A stretch of 64,000 nucleotides of DNA from Cristatella mucedo. Its lineage: Eukaryota; Bryozoa; Phylactolaemata; Cristatellidae. Positions 34,902-47,360 of the stretch are shown here, piece after piece. A program made the position numbers and the translations under genes. A model generated the notes under the pieces. That model had not been told where the DNA came from and did no database searches. It saw only the letters and a list, made by a program, of their open reading frames with translations. Location of the stretch: assembly GCA_009760855.2 (NCBI GenBank), contig WPIO01000047.1:361001-425000 (forward strand), read 5' to 3'. Position 1 is the first letter of the stretch. The number at the start of each line of letters is the position of its first letter.

Positions 34902-35350
34902 TATCAAAAGCTGCCGAATGATTGAGCAGAACAAGCAGGGGTACTTTACCAATGTCTGCATTCTTAAGTAGGTTGTTATACACCCGAAGCAATCCTGACT
35001 CTGTGGAGTGATTAGCTCTATTACTAGACTGGAACTTACTAGCAAGGTTTGAAGCTTCAATATATGATTTCAGCTGGTCTGCCACGACTCGTTCCAGTGT
35101 CTTTGATAGGAACTGTAGAAGGGTGACTTGGCGGAAGTCGATCAAGTTCTCTTCGTCTAGTGTTGTTTTCTTGAGTTGTGGGCTGACTACAGCCCTTTTG
35201 AGAGGCGCTGGGACATGACCTGAGGCTAATGACAGTTAAAGGATGTTAGTTGTGCATGGCAGCAGCAGGTGAATGCATCGTAGAAGCAGGACAGTGGGAA
35301 TAGAGTCCAGACGACTTGTTGTCTTCATTGATTAGGATTTAAATTTCAGG
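34902..35350 (-). mobile_element. LINE-A, older copy, 5' part (continues 30612-31943)
   Basis: It starts at the base after the AATAG duplication and continues the minus-strand RT frame (LLVLLNHSAAFDTI, SKTLERVVADQL). It fades near 35350 in the region that codes for SKKTTSPLDP in the intact copy. Frame damage shows it is older than the insertion inside it. Confidence 0.88.
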
Positions 35351-35354
35351 ACGA

Positions 35355-36315
35355 AGCTGCTAGTGACAGAAGATCAAAACAATAAATTCAAAAGACTGCT
35401 ACGAGAGTACTGCAAACGGCTTGAAATGGAATGATGAGCGTGTGATGACCAAGAATGCGCCATTAGTTTGATTCATCTAGGAATGTGAAAAAAAAGGAGA
35501 TTCTTGCTGTGGTTGTGCCGTTAATGATCGGGCAATTAACCGATTTTAGCTAGGTCTCGGTTAATGCGACCAGGTCAAGGCTCTTTGGAGAAATAAGGTC
35601 GCCAATTAACAGGGGTTATTGCACATAGAGTGAAGATTCCAAACACAAGCGTTAATTTGGGCCACTAGGGCTGCTAGCAGGCCTGATGAAAACTATTGAA
35701 GGAGATCACTCAAGGCGGCTGCTCGAGATAAAGATGGGATTAACAAACCAGCGGAGCCTCTGGTGGCTTCTGCGAATGTCAAACGAGCGGGTCCATGGGC
35801 CCGGCCTCCACGTAAGTTGTATGTCGCTTTTCTTTTGGTAATGCATAATTCACAGACGTTAGCAACAACAATCACATCTAGGAGTCCATTCGAATGACGA
35901 AAACGAAACGATAATTGGTATGCATGATAATAACTAATTAGTTCGTTACTAGCAAACGGCGAATGTAATTCGGCCGCTGGCTAGGGGGAGGGTAAACAAT
36001 CCCCAGACAGTTAGCGTTTAGACATCCGCAGGCGCGTAATTTCTTACACACTAAGGTCAAACAACAAATAAACAAGCTTTAAATAGGTTTTATCTGTATC
36101 AGCTTCCATATGCAACGTTCAAAACAGCTTCGATTTTCGGAAGAAAATTCTGTAAAGGACGAAATGCTAGTGGGGCAACGCACTCTATTAAGCAAAAATT
36201 GACCGGAATTGTACGGTTCGAAGCTAAAATTCCGCGTGAATATAATTGTTACCCTCGGAATAATGTACTTATCGAATGTCTTGCCATTGCACTCCGGCGT
36301 TCTCATGCAAGTAGT
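35355..36315. other. unassigned DNA
   Basis: No gene or repeat recognised. Confidence 0.5.
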
Positions 36316-36317
36316 AC

Positions 36318-36456
36318 TTGCCGATTAAACAGCCTCTTTTTGTAAAGCGACAGAAGAGCCTTTACGGCTATCACCACTGCTTGCAGCTGCGATAAAGGAT
36401 CGCCCACCGAAGGATTCGAACCCACGACCTCGGGCCGAGGACGTGAAAAGCAACCG
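36318..36456 (-). mobile_element. SINE-A copy joined to a LINE-A tail
   Basis: Minus-strand copy with GATTAAACAGCCTCTTTTTG, GATAAAGGATCGCCCACC and GATTCGAACCCACGACCTCG. It lacks the A-box end and runs directly into LINE-A sequence at 36457. Confidence 0.85.
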
Positions 36457-36508
36457 ATGAGATTAAGTTCTTTGAGGGCGCATTATCAAAGGCATTATTA
36501 TTATTATT
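36457..36508 (+). mobile_element. LINE-A tail fused to a SINE-A copy
   Basis: Only the last 50 or so bases of LINE-A (GAGATTAAGTTCTTTGAGGG, then ATT repeats) are present, directly abutting a minus-strand SINE-A. Confidence 0.75.
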
Positions 36509-36509
36509 G

Positions 36510-37460
36510 CAGGCGACGTTTATGGCCGCTCGCCTCGAGCGAATCGTGTGCCCGGCGTCCTCGTCCCAACTGAACTCTGAGTCCGCTCGCTCCGCCCTTC
36601 CTTCTGGAAAGCGGCCAGGTCCATCGAAGGCTGGCTAAGTAGTCCCCTTCCAAGAAGGGACGCATCAAAGGCGGAATAAGCCGCATCAAAGGCGGGCCAA
36701 TTAATATCAAAGGCGGGCTATCCAATCGCTAGGGCGGGCCAGTCAACATCAAAGGCGGCCCAGATTGCAGCAGCCGAGTGCCAGCCTGCAATCAAACCAC
36801 AGGTTGGACGAACGTTCCTCCGATGTGGCAGCGGCAGGGGGGCTACGCCGCTTGGCAAGAGGCGGAACGCGCCTGCCGAGCGCTCGCCCATACTGTTCCG
36901 CCGGAAGCTGTGAGCGACCCGCAATCTCGCTCGGGGTTACCATTCCAGTGCTGTACCGCTTAATTGAGCTATCGAGAATCCTTTGACATTCAACACAGAG
37001 CGAGAGTCCTCGGCTTTAAATCGCCGCGTGTCGAGTTTGCCCCGCATCCCAGTGTACTGCAAGACTGAATGTGCATACGCATTTATACTTGCTAATTTTG
37101 ACGTCGAGTTCAACCGTTACCCCTACGGTAGCCAGGTACCGGAGACCTTATACTCTGTGAGACACTGGGAGAAGGCAAGTATGGGAACCCCGCCCCTCCC
37201 CGCCCCCCTCGGCGAGCTATCAGCCGCTATGGGATAGCGACCCATGGATGGCCGAATATGTGAGAGTGGCGTTTAGCGGTGGATGCATGGAATGCAGCGG
37301 TTTGAAAATACTGGAGAGCCCGACAGGAAGCCTGTCTGCCGTGGGCCTATCGCCGATAAAGAACGGATGCCGCCCTCGGAGGAGCGCTGCTTGCGGAACG
37401 ACGGTGAAGCCTCTCATTCTGCAGGGCTATAAACAGCCTCGGCTCTATATCGCCACTAAT
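36510..37460. promoter_or_regulatory. GC-rich patch with GC boxes
   Basis: Higher CpG content than its surroundings, containing the 21-bp GC-box repeats (36664-36764). No gene start was recognised next to it. Confidence 0.3.
36664..36764. repeat. five 21-bp repeats with GC boxes
   Basis: The core ATCAAAGGCGG begins at 36664, 36685, 36706 and 36748, and a diverged copy (CGCTAGGGCGG) at 36727, so all five are exactly 21 bases apart. Several units carry GGGCGG or GGGCGGG and two carry CCAAT. Confidence 0.9.
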
Positions 37461-37487
37461 TGTTATGCAGCGAACACCAATCCCTCA

Positions 37488-37725
37488 TAAAAATAATAAC
37501 AGTACATTTGTTATAGCTTCCTCAGAGAACTCTATCCCTCAATTAATAATTTCACCTAATCACTTAATATTTGCTGTAAAGGAAGCATGATCGAATGATT
37601 AGGGTAGCGTGCTCAACGATCAGCAGGCATAATGCGGTTAGAGGTGGGTGACATGCACTGGGTCAGCATGCAAATATGGTTAATGGCAGCATGCACAGTG
37701 TCAGCACGCATAAGCACACGGATCG
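37488..37725 (-). mobile_element. LINE-A 3' UTR copy
   Basis: An AAT tail and about 235 bases of 3' UTR on the minus strand, including GGGTCAGCATGCAAATATGG and GTGTCAGCACGCATAAGCAC. The coding part is absent. Confidence 0.82.
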
Positions 37726-38344
37726 CATGGACCCTTTAGCCTACATAGCATGAGAGCTTGGCCTTGCGTAGACGCTCAAGCAGTTGCCCATCATATTTCT
37801 GCTTCGTTATTTATACTAAGCAGTGGCCCAGCACATTTCTGACCACTTTGTTATCATAGCCGCACGTGAACGCTACCGAGTCATTGCCCTTTTACGAGGT
37901 CGTCGCCCCGAAGGGAAGCTTTACCCAGGTAAGCTACCATTCTGCTCAGGATTCATCCACGGTCGGATACAAATGGCGATGTCAAAGCAGATCGGATGCA
38001 ATGGCATGGAGGATTGAAAGATAACCGGTACATTCGACGGAGCTGTCCTTGCACGGCCAACCCGTGGCTCACAACCCAGAGCTTTAACTGATCTTGGCTT
38101 ACCTCGGTACGGACTTTGCATGCAGGCAACACCGTTCATACATACCTAGAGCGCCGTTTCCGAAGGAGCTGAGCGGTTGCCGATGGCTTCGCCGGCATAA
38201 AGCGTATGATCCGATTCGAAAGAAAAGCTTAATGGAGACCAATGACACATTCAAATTATAATCTTTATAGTCTGTCCTCTTTCGGTTTCTAATGTGTTCG
38301 GACGCTTTCCATGTTGAAGCCCACTACGTCAAAACCTCGGTCGC

Positions 38345-38440
38345 TTTCGCCTCAAAAGATGTAGTCGAAACCTGGATTCGAACCTGCTGAGCTGCAGGCT
38401 GGCTCTGCTTTCATCCCGGCCACTATCCTGAAGCATTGCA
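38345..38440 (-). other. tRNA-like sequence
   Basis: On the minus strand GGATAGTGGCCGGGATGAAA and CAGGTTCGAATCCAGG resemble A and B boxes about 40 bases apart. I could not pair an acceptor stem, so it is more likely a SINE head or tRNA relic than a working tRNA. Confidence 0.35.
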
Positions 38441-38639
38441 CGCTATCGGCTACCCTCCTCTAAAAAAGTTCCATTTATAAAGCTGCCGCCGCCACCGCCA
38501 ATCCGAGTCTCATTTTGTAAGCCTGCGCCAGGTGGTTAAGCCACGTGCGACGCGATGGGTAGGTAAAGAAAGCTTTGTGAACCGACGTGCCGTATGTATC
38601 CAATCATCACCGAGCTCTCTCGAAACCGTTTACCAATAG

Positions 38640-39007
38640 TTTACCAATACCTCGTACAAACCTTAAATCCTTTGGAGACCTTGCATTGAGTTCGTATGCT
38701 CACAAAGCCTAAACTCCCTCCCGACTTGCATCAGAACATCCTCTGACTTGACCACATTTAAAAAGACCTTAAATACACACCTGTTTAGGGCAGCATTTAG
38801 TGGGTCCTGTGATTCGTCCTTGATGTGTTTATTTTGCATGCTGACCCTGTGCATGTCACCCCTAACCATATTATTCATGTTGTTTATCAAGCATGATATT
38901 ACTCACCATTCAATTGCGTTTGCCTTTGCAGCAAATGTAAAGCCCCTAGAAAGAGATTGAGTTCTCTGAGGGCGCTTTATCAAGTGCATTATTATTATTA
39001 TTATTGT
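38640..39007 (+). mobile_element. LINE-A 3' copy with RT C-terminus
   Basis: Starts at TACCTCGTACAAACCTTAAA, carries the WNSLP region with frame damage, and ends with the 3' UTR and an ATT tail. Confidence 0.88.
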
Positions 39008-39254
39008 TATAACCGACCGGCTCGAGCTTGCTAGAATGCGATATTAAAACCTGCTCGAGCTAAGTTCATTATGATTATGGTACTGCTTGGGATAATAAGT
39101 GGTTTCTCAATTGTAAGCAGTGTGAACAGATATATCATGATCTATCGTCAAGTATTTTATGAGCAGGACGTGCGTCCGTTACGGTCATCCAGTCGTTGAT
39201 TGTGCTTCGAATGAGGCTGCTACATGCAACGGCTGGCGTTGTGCATACGCATTA

Positions 39255-39425
39255 CTGGGCCGTGATGGCCCACGAGGTAAGGTACTCGCTCTTCACGACC
39301 ACCGAGGTCGTGGGTTCGAATCCGGCAGTGGGCTATCCGTTATTGCCAACTGCAAGCGGTGGTGAAAGCCGTCTAGGTTCTTCTGCCGCTATGCAAATGA
39401 GGCTGGTAAATAAGCTAATATTTTT
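39255..39425 (+). mobile_element. SINE-A copy
   Basis: One of the better copies: GGCCGTGATGGCCCACGAGG (A-box region), GTGGGTTCGAATCCGGCAGT (B box), and CCGCTATGCAAATGAGGC near the end. Confidence 0.88.
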
Positions 39426-39954
39426 GTATGCGCTACTCTGCGGTTTTAAAATGGACATTACTCAACATTATGCAGGATACGGACTTGTTGCATTGAGGTC
39501 GCTCTTTATTGCTGCCACGCTGGTCTGCCACCGTCTGCGAACCTGCGTCTATCGATATCACAGGTGCGGCTCGTCGGCCGCGCTTATAGGTGTCTCATTG
39601 CGAGCCGGGCTTTGTCGAACATCAGCCGATCTTTGCGCAGCAGTGGTGAGCGTTTGTGGCAAACGACTCAGGAGTTCAGGCTTGGCAACGAGGCGTAAGT
39701 TGAATTTTTTGTGTCGGACATGTTGGATGGCTGCCGAGGACCCTTAGGCCGTTAGTAGTCATCTGCTGATAATCTCACTGGCTAAGATTGATCGATGCTC
39801 GCAGATTTGGAGCAACCACTTTGTCGTGGGTTGTCTTGACTTATCCCTTTACGTTACGCATCAATTAGTTAAATCTTAGCTGAGCTTGTTGCTTTACAGG
39901 CTTATGAAAATAGCCGACTCGCTCTCTCGCGACAAGGTGAGAGGGACGAGCTTT

Positions 39955-40024
39955 CAGCACATGTAAAATGCCTTGAAAGAGATTAAGTTCTCTGATGTCG
40001 CTGTACAAATGTATTATTATTATT
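39955..40024 (+). mobile_element. LINE-A 3' tail fragment
   Basis: Has AGATTAAGTTCTCTGATGTC followed by ATT repeats. Confidence 0.72.
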
Positions 40025-40029
40025 TTACG

Positions 40030-41395
40030 TCAGTTTCATCAGCTGTCATAGATTGCCTTGAAGCCTTGGCGGTTGCTTAAAGAACTGTGACGCAGTGTAA
40101 TTTAGCATGTTCAGTGTCTTGCGGGTCTCAACCTTGCTGAAGTCGCCTGGTCACTTTTGATACGACGATCTCTTGAAGCAGTCGCTGCGGAGCAAGTCAA
40201 TTCCCTGTTCTTGACTGCTATACAATTGCGGCGTCAGGCTTGACCACACTACCAAACTAGCATCACAGGCGGCGAAATGTGCAGGCCTTGTTTTTAAACA
40301 TTCGTGCATTTATACGAGGCGGCTAATCTCAATGAAGATCGAAGGTGATCGCGTGTGCTGAGAGTCACCACGTGCAAAAGAGCTCACATCCCCCATTTTC
40401 TACAGGATACTTCTGCCTAATCCAAGCGCATTTTGATAAGCTAAGATTCACTGTATTGCCTGTTGCTTCAGTGCTGACAGCACCCAACCGTCGCAGTGCT
40501 CTACCGTGATTGATAAACCGCACAGCTATCTTGCAGTTACAAGTCCAGGATGTCTGTGGTCTAATGACGGATACTGCTGCACCCGGACTCGCCGCCTCCG
40601 ATGTGGCTTATCCAGTCTGCGATGGGCCGGGCTCTTTTTGGAAAGGGCTCGGCTATTCTCAGAAGGATGGCGTGAGGCGAGCGAACCGTTAGGCAGTGGC
40701 AGCCGGCAGGGGAGTTTCGACGTGGACTGGACGCCGTGGGGCGAGAGTGGCCATGAGCTGGCCCACTGCGAGCAAGCATCCACCGAATATACGGTTGTTG
40801 AAGCCCGCCGAGGTATTTTTTGCCGTCGCGTATTGCCGATGAATCGAACATGAGTTTCAGTCAGCATCCTTAAACTAATCGGCGCTAGCACCAAACTCCT
40901 CCTCGTTCAAAATTCTACGATCGCAGCTTGAATACACGATTTCGCTCTCTCTCTAATCGGATTCGATTCTAATTTGGATTGTTCGCATGCTCACAGTCTG
41001 GATCGTAGAATCGCTTTGACAACCTCCTGGTGTCAATTAAGTTTTATTTAGAAGACCGCTTCCAGAGCCAGACACAACATTTGATAGTTGACCGATATTA
41101 AAGGCTCCATATATAGCACAGGCTGGCTAAAGATTTTGCTAGCTCTTCGGTTCCCTCTAAGCTAGACTACTGAAATTCAGCCTTGGCATTGATTGCCGAA
41201 AAAGCCAGTCAGCAGTTGATGCTAAATATAGCCACTAGTTTGATCTTGGAACTGAGATTTCCGGTTTCGCGACGCATCAAAAAAAGGAGCGATGGTCGAT
41301 CCTGGTTGGTTAACGCGTGCAAAGCAGAAAACTTACTCTGACTTATAAGGACCTCACGAGCTGACCTGCAATCGCGGTTTCAGCCTCCTCGATCC
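40030..41395. other. unassigned DNA with a GC-rich patch
   Basis: 40550-40860 is GC-rich with overlapping frames on both strands, none with family features. Confidence 0.45.
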
Positions 41396-41397
41396 GG

Positions 41398-41562
41398 GTC
41401 TCAGCACAGGGTCAAGACGCCCTCACTGCACGACCCTGGTCGTGGGTTCGAGTCCTGCTGCAGGCAATTGTGCATTGCCCACTGCAAGCAGGAATGACAG
41501 CCACCATGGCTCGTCTACAGCCATACTAAAGAGGCTGGCGAAACGGCCGATCTTGGCCGTTT
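41398..41562 (+). mobile_element. SINE-A copy
   Basis: B box GGTTCGAGTCC, then CACTGCAAGCAGGAATGACA and CATACTAAAGAGGCTGGCGA. Confidence 0.8.
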
Positions 41563-41797
41563 TTAATTGTTACTCTTGCCAAATAGTCTTATCTGGACAG
41601 TACATTGGCTGTCGCCTTTTCCCCTTTCACAGTGTTGGAGAAAGCGGATTCCTTTGCAGGCATCCAGACTAGATTTTGCAAGCCCCAGACTAGACCGATG
41701 ACTTCCGGAAATCGTTTCGCAAAAGCTTTTTCTTTTCTCCTGCTGACTTCCAACTCTGGCCGGCACTTCACACTTCACGCTGGTACTTCTGCACAGA

Positions 41798-41968
41798 GGC
41801 CATGATAGCCCAGGAGTTAAGAGCTCGCTCTTCACGACTGAGTTCGTGGGTTCGAATTCTGCAGTGGGCAGTCCTTTATTACCAAGTGTAAGCGGTTGTG
41901 CTAGCCGTTTAGGCTCTTCTGCCGGTATGCAAATGAGGCTGTTAAATCAGCTATTTTTTTCCGTTTAC
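41798..41968 (+). mobile_element. SINE-A copy
   Basis: GGCCATGATAGCCCAGGAGT, B box GGTTCGAATTC, and GGTATGCAAATGAGGCTGTT. Only about 240 bases separate it from the preceding SINE-A in the same orientation. Confidence 0.87.
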
Positions 41969-41969
41969 A

Positions 41970-44635
41970 TTCTCGACAGTTCTCCTGACACAGCCGTGCT
42001 TCTCACCCAACTCTCTCCGGGCGTAACGCCCAATTAATCTTCACGCATCGGGGTGCTGCGGACGGATATGGGCCCGCGTCGGCGCCGGGTAGGATCGCCC
42101 GAGTGGCACGAGAGACGTTCCAATTTCGCGCTCGTCAGCCGCAGCGGTCACCGGTTGGGGTCAGCCTGTGCAGCAGGCAGCTCGGGGCCGACAAGCCGAT
42201 GCCCCCGAGGGCACGTGACCGCGTCCTAGCGTACTGCGCCTTCTGCCAGTTTGCAGGCCGGCGGGCGCTCGCTCGCTATCCTCTCTTCTCCCTTCCTCCC
42301 TCTACACTTGGAGCAGCCGGCCCGACACCACGACCGACAGCTGGGCGAAGCCGCTCGCCTGCAGAGAAAGCATCACCGACAGACATCGCCGACAGACATC
42401 GCCGACAGACATCGCCGACGTAGCTCGCAGAGAAAGCATTTCCAACTGATTGAGCAGGCAATATGGCCCCACGCGTCTGCCACAAAGTGGCCAGCCTATT
42501 CGAGGCTGTGCGAATTGCCTGAAGCGCCAATGAAGGGGCGCCCATTCATGCGCAGTCCATTCGAAAGTGTCAAAGCCGCTCTGCTTCCAGTGCCCAAACA
42601 AAAACCGCCTCTCCATGTGGCTCACTCCTTGGCGCCTCAGAGAGGACGCCGCCAGTGTCAGGATGCAGCGAGTAGTGCCTCGACGTTTGGCGACTTTGGC
42701 TTCGACGTCATTAGACACTTCAAAATAGTATCATTCCCGGTGGACCTTTTAGGCAGTTTTGCGAAGTTTCCTAGATTTCTTTGTCTACGGGAGACCCCGG
42801 ACACTAGGGAACAAAGGCAAACGGGACTGGCCAAAGCGGACCGAGATCTCTGTAGGGAATGACAGCATCAAGTGGCAGCCGCTGGTCAAGGTCCCTCGGA
42901 AAACTTACGGATATCACCACTGCAGATCAAGTGAGGCCTCATCGAGCAGTTCGTCATAGCTCGAGACAATCGGTCAGTAAGTAACAGGGCAGCGTTCAAG
43001 TACCTTCAAGACTCCAGACATCTTTCCAAGCCTAGGAGGCCAAGGTCAAAGCTGCTTGGTTATCTTCGATGGACCTCGGATAGAGAAGATCGCAGAGTCT
43101 CCAAGAAGCCAAAATAGACGGAGAAAGCGGATTAGAATGGTTTCGTTGCAGCGATCCACTGCTTTCCATTACAAGGCTGAAAAATATAAGCAGCTGGTTG
43201 GAGACGGTGCTCGCATATAGAACTATACCAAAATGGGATACAGGATGTCTCTTATAGTCCACATCCTTGATGCTTATTTACAAAAATCCAAGGTGAGGAC
43301 GTGAGCTGACTCAGACGAGCAAGGCAAACGCTTTCTCCAGGATACGCGGGACTGAACGTCTTTACCATCGAGTGCATAGCGAAAATAAGATGGCTGGTCT
43401 ACGTTTGGGGACTTTGTCAATAAATAAATTTGCAGGCTAGCCACAAATATTGAACATATACTCATTTCTTAATCCCTGGGGGTGTTCATTTTTGTACGAC
43501 TTAAGCGTAAATACATGGTAATTTTGATTCATTTTCTATTCTTTCTGCCTGATGTGAATCTCAAGGAGCACAATTTTCAGTTTTCACGTAGGAAATGGGT
43601 TTAATTTAAAGTCAATCACAGTCCGAGTCACAAAGGAAAATCGTAGTAAATAATGGCCATTTTCTTTACTTATGAGACATAAGCTAATAGGTAACAGCAC
43701 TTTCAATCGGTGGAAAAAATGGTCATATAGTGAATTATTACTTCCAGAAAGTTCTAAACGGTTCCTGGAGCGGCGGGGAAGGCGAGGAACAAGGTAGTGC
43801 AGAAGGTTGTAAGAAGTTTGCGAAAGCTCTACGAGAATCCGACAATTGTGGATGTAGAAGCATCGGACAAATCCCAACATGAGTGCGATAGTAACGAATG
43901 ACTTCCGCAGAATTATGAAACCGATTTAATAGGAAATAGGACTTACGAATAGTCACACGAAGACCCCACCCGTAGCTAGCTTGTCACACTTGTAGGGCGA
44001 CGAGCGAGTCTTATTTAGATGCTACCCGGACGAACGATAAGCCGATGCGATAGGAGGGCTTGGCCTCCCTTAGGATGATCCTAAGGGACTTCTGAGCAGC
44101 TTGGCCTCGAACATGCCTACCTCGTGATTTCCGCGATTTGCACCTCGGATGGAATCTGTTGAACAGAATCCGTGAAAATAGCCCACTGCTTCAGCACGGA
44201 TTTGACACCTCGCAAACGCTCACCGAAGACGCCGTCTGCGGGCAGCTTATTTATTGCAGGCTTCGTCTGTCGTACTTGATACTTGCGAACAAATGGGATA
44301 CTTGCAAACAAATGCGGCTTCCGTGTCCGGACAGAAGTAGACGGCAAACGAAGCTCTCCCAGTGGTGCTAGTCCAAACCAGCGTGCGACGAATACCGATG
44401 ATGCCCTGAGCAAGGGTGTCGCGACTAGCGACTCGTGCCAGTGCACTCGGGCCAGTGCACTCTGGCGTGCCGATTGTAGGGCACGAGGCAGCGACACAGA
44501 GCGCCCATACCGTAAACAGATAGCAAATCCGTATGCATTGCGTAGAGAAGTCTATTCTACAGCGACGGAGGGTTACAGGCGTTCAACAGCGGCTATTGGC
44601 ACACGTTCACTCTCGTACGGCTCAGTGGCCTAGAG
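41970..44635. other. unassigned DNA with a GC-rich patch
   Basis: 42040-42700 is CpG-rich and includes the 13-bp tandem repeat. The frame at 42251-42862 has no recognisable domain. The remainder is AT-richer and empty to my eye. Confidence 0.45.
42378..42419. repeat. 13-bp tandem repeat, three copies
   Basis: The unit GACAGACATCGCC is repeated perfectly at 42378, 42391 and 42404, with partial copies on both sides, inside a GC-rich patch. Confidence 0.95.
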
Positions 44636-44639
44636 TCGA

Positions 44640-44818
44640 TCTCAGCTGTAATGCTATGGCCAGGCGGCTGCTCTTCACGACCTTGGTCCCGAAGTCATGG
44701 GTTCGAATCCTGCAATGGATGATCTTTTTATTGCCGCTGCTAGCGGTGGTGATAGCCTTTAAGGCTCTTCTGCCGTTAGACAAAACGAGGCTGTTAAATC
44801 GGCTAGAATTTTGTTACA
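44640..44818 (+). mobile_element. SINE-A copy
   Basis: CTCTTCACGACCTTGGTCCC, B box GGTTCGAATCC, TTATTGCCGCTGCTAGCGGT and AGGCTGTTAAATCGGCTAG. It lies just left of the GA repeat. Confidence 0.87.
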
Positions 44819-44995
44819 CGACTTCAGCTTATACACTGCCCAGGCCATAGATTATCGCGAAGTTCTTTCCTTACCGCTTTAATTCAGGAACTGAGAATAA
44901 CTAATATCGCTCATAATCTGGCTGATTATTTAGCACGCAGCCATTTCCGTACCGCGGATTCTGGCACCGGAGCCAGCGGCGGCCTCGTGTCCGCC

Positions 44996-45537
<542 letters not shown>

Positions 45538-46204
45538 ACCATCCGAGCGCCAATTCTCCGATCTAATGACTGCAATTGGACACCTCTCGCGGAGCATCTA
45601 CTAACACACGTCTCCTTTCGCTCTTCGCCGCACAACGAGGGCCCAGCCGCCGTCCTTCGCCTCGGCACCAGTCTTCTCGCGGCGACTAGCCCATATTCGG
45701 GCCGGCTGCTCCACCGCCGGCAATCGCGAGCGCAGCCGCGAGCTGTCGCCTTTGGCTGGTGAGTGACGCCGCACGCACGGATGTGGCTATGGGCTGTCGC
45801 GGTAAAGGACGGGGCGGCCGCGCGGGGGCCGACCGGTGCAGAGCGAAGTTGGTCGACGCGGGCTGTCAAAATCTGTCTGGCGGGCGTGTTTACTTTCCAC
45901 TTCGGCTGGAGCAATAACAGCGAGGTGTCGGTTCTCAGCAAACCGGCTGCCAAGTAAAGCAGGCCGCCGGTCTCGTTTGCCCGCGCGCACGCCTCGCGCG
46001 TCTTTGCCGACGTATCGCTCAGCCCGACTCGCCAACGTCGGGACGGGACCGGGCAGCCCGGACAGCGGGTATTAACCGCTACCTTAGGCCGTCGAGCGGC
46101 TGCGGCCGCGGCAGCTTACCAGGACCAGTCGGTCGGCGGCGGCACCCACTGGAAGGGCGTGGGGCGGCAGCCTCGCCACTACACTCCTGTTGCTGCTCTT
46201 TCCA

Positions 46205-46478
46205 CAAGCCACAAAGACTGTGGGTGTTGCGCAGGAGAGTTGTGTATAGCGCACTTGCAGCGTAAGCAGCTTTCAGTACGCATTCGGTAGCCAACAGACT
46301 TCATTTCACGCAACAAAGAGAAAGTGAGAAGCATAGCTGAGTCAGGAAAGCAGTTGACGTAGTGAGTAGCATGGAAGTAGCAACCCAGGACGGTTGGAAA
46401 GAATGCGTCATAGTCAGCAGCAGCAGAGTAGTTGTCGTTGCGTAAAAACCGTGGAATTGAGTTCCACAGTCTTGTGTC
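46205..46478 (-). mobile_element. LINE-B 3' fragment within the CpG island
   Basis: Has ACAAAGACTGTGGGTGTTGC, GTAGTGAGTAGCATGGAAGT and GAATTGAGTTCCACAGTC in the LINE-B order. It interrupts the GC-rich block. Confidence 0.78.
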
Positions 46479-46828
46479 TTCCGTCTGTCTGTCTGTCTGC
46501 CTCTCCCTCTCTCTCTCTCGCTATCTCTCTGTCTCTCTCTCTCTCTCTTTCACTCTCTGCGCCCAGCTTTAGGCTAACGAATAACCTGGCAACCGAGGTC
46601 CAATTTAACGGAAGTTTGTCGGGTCACCCGCGGACGCTGCTGCGCCCTACTTATCGGACAGTCGCGGCAGTCGGCGCTCGGCACTCTGTCGAGAGGCGCT
46701 GCCAGATTCGAGATAGGTCGCGCTCTTCGCGACAGCAGCTCTCCACTACCGCGGCGGACCGAGCCCGCCTTCGTGCGCACGTGCCGCGAGGGCGTGAGGA
46801 CGAAAGGCACCTGGAGGGCGGGGCGAGT

Positions 46829-46852
46829 GGGGGGGGGGGGGGGGGGGGGGGG
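46829..46852 (+). repeat. G24 homopolymer run
   Basis: Twenty-four consecutive G within the CpG island. Similar runs occur at 29913-29928 (16), 47134-47150 (17) and 47783-47795 (13), and a C20 run at 59414-59433. Confidence 0.9.
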
Positions 46853-47312
46853 AGGGGGCTGGCGACCGTCTCGTCGGAAGGGCGGGTGAAGGTTTCAATA
46901 TGGTGGCGGCCGGTGGCGCTGTTCTCCGGAGGCTGTCTGCTTGTGGTAAATCGGAACCGTAGCCACTCCTGCCGTTTCCGAATTTCTTTTCGGCGAGCTC
47001 TTAATGTGGCGACAACTCATTTCGAGGTACTTCCGCGCGCTGCCGCGCCACTCCGTCGCCTCGGCGGCCTTTAGCGCCCGCTGGACCGCGGCCAGCCGGC
47101 TGCGGGTCGGCCGCAGGCGGCGGCAGCTCGGCTGGGGGGGGGGGGGGGGGCGCGATCTTGGTCGCACTGGCCGCCCACGTTGTCGCGCCGTCCGCGGTTA
47201 GACGCGCGCTCCGTTCGCCGAGGAGCGCGCGTCTCACCCCGCGGCCGACGTAACCGAGTCGCACTGCAATCGGCCTACATGCCGGACTGGTGTCTGTCCA
47301 TTCGTGGTCGTT

Positions 47313-47360
47313 CGCCTCGCGCTGGCGGGTGCCGGCCCTCCCGCCCGCCAGCGCGAGGCG
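47313..47360. repeat. perfect GC-rich inverted repeat with 17-bp arms
   Basis: CGCCTCGCGCTGGCGGG at 47313-47329 pairs exactly with 47344-47360 around a 14-base GC-rich loop, inside the CpG island. Confidence 0.95.

Noticed and set aside
38345-38440. A functional tRNA gene
   Set aside because: The boxes are present, but no acceptor stem pairs and the cloverleaf cannot be completed.
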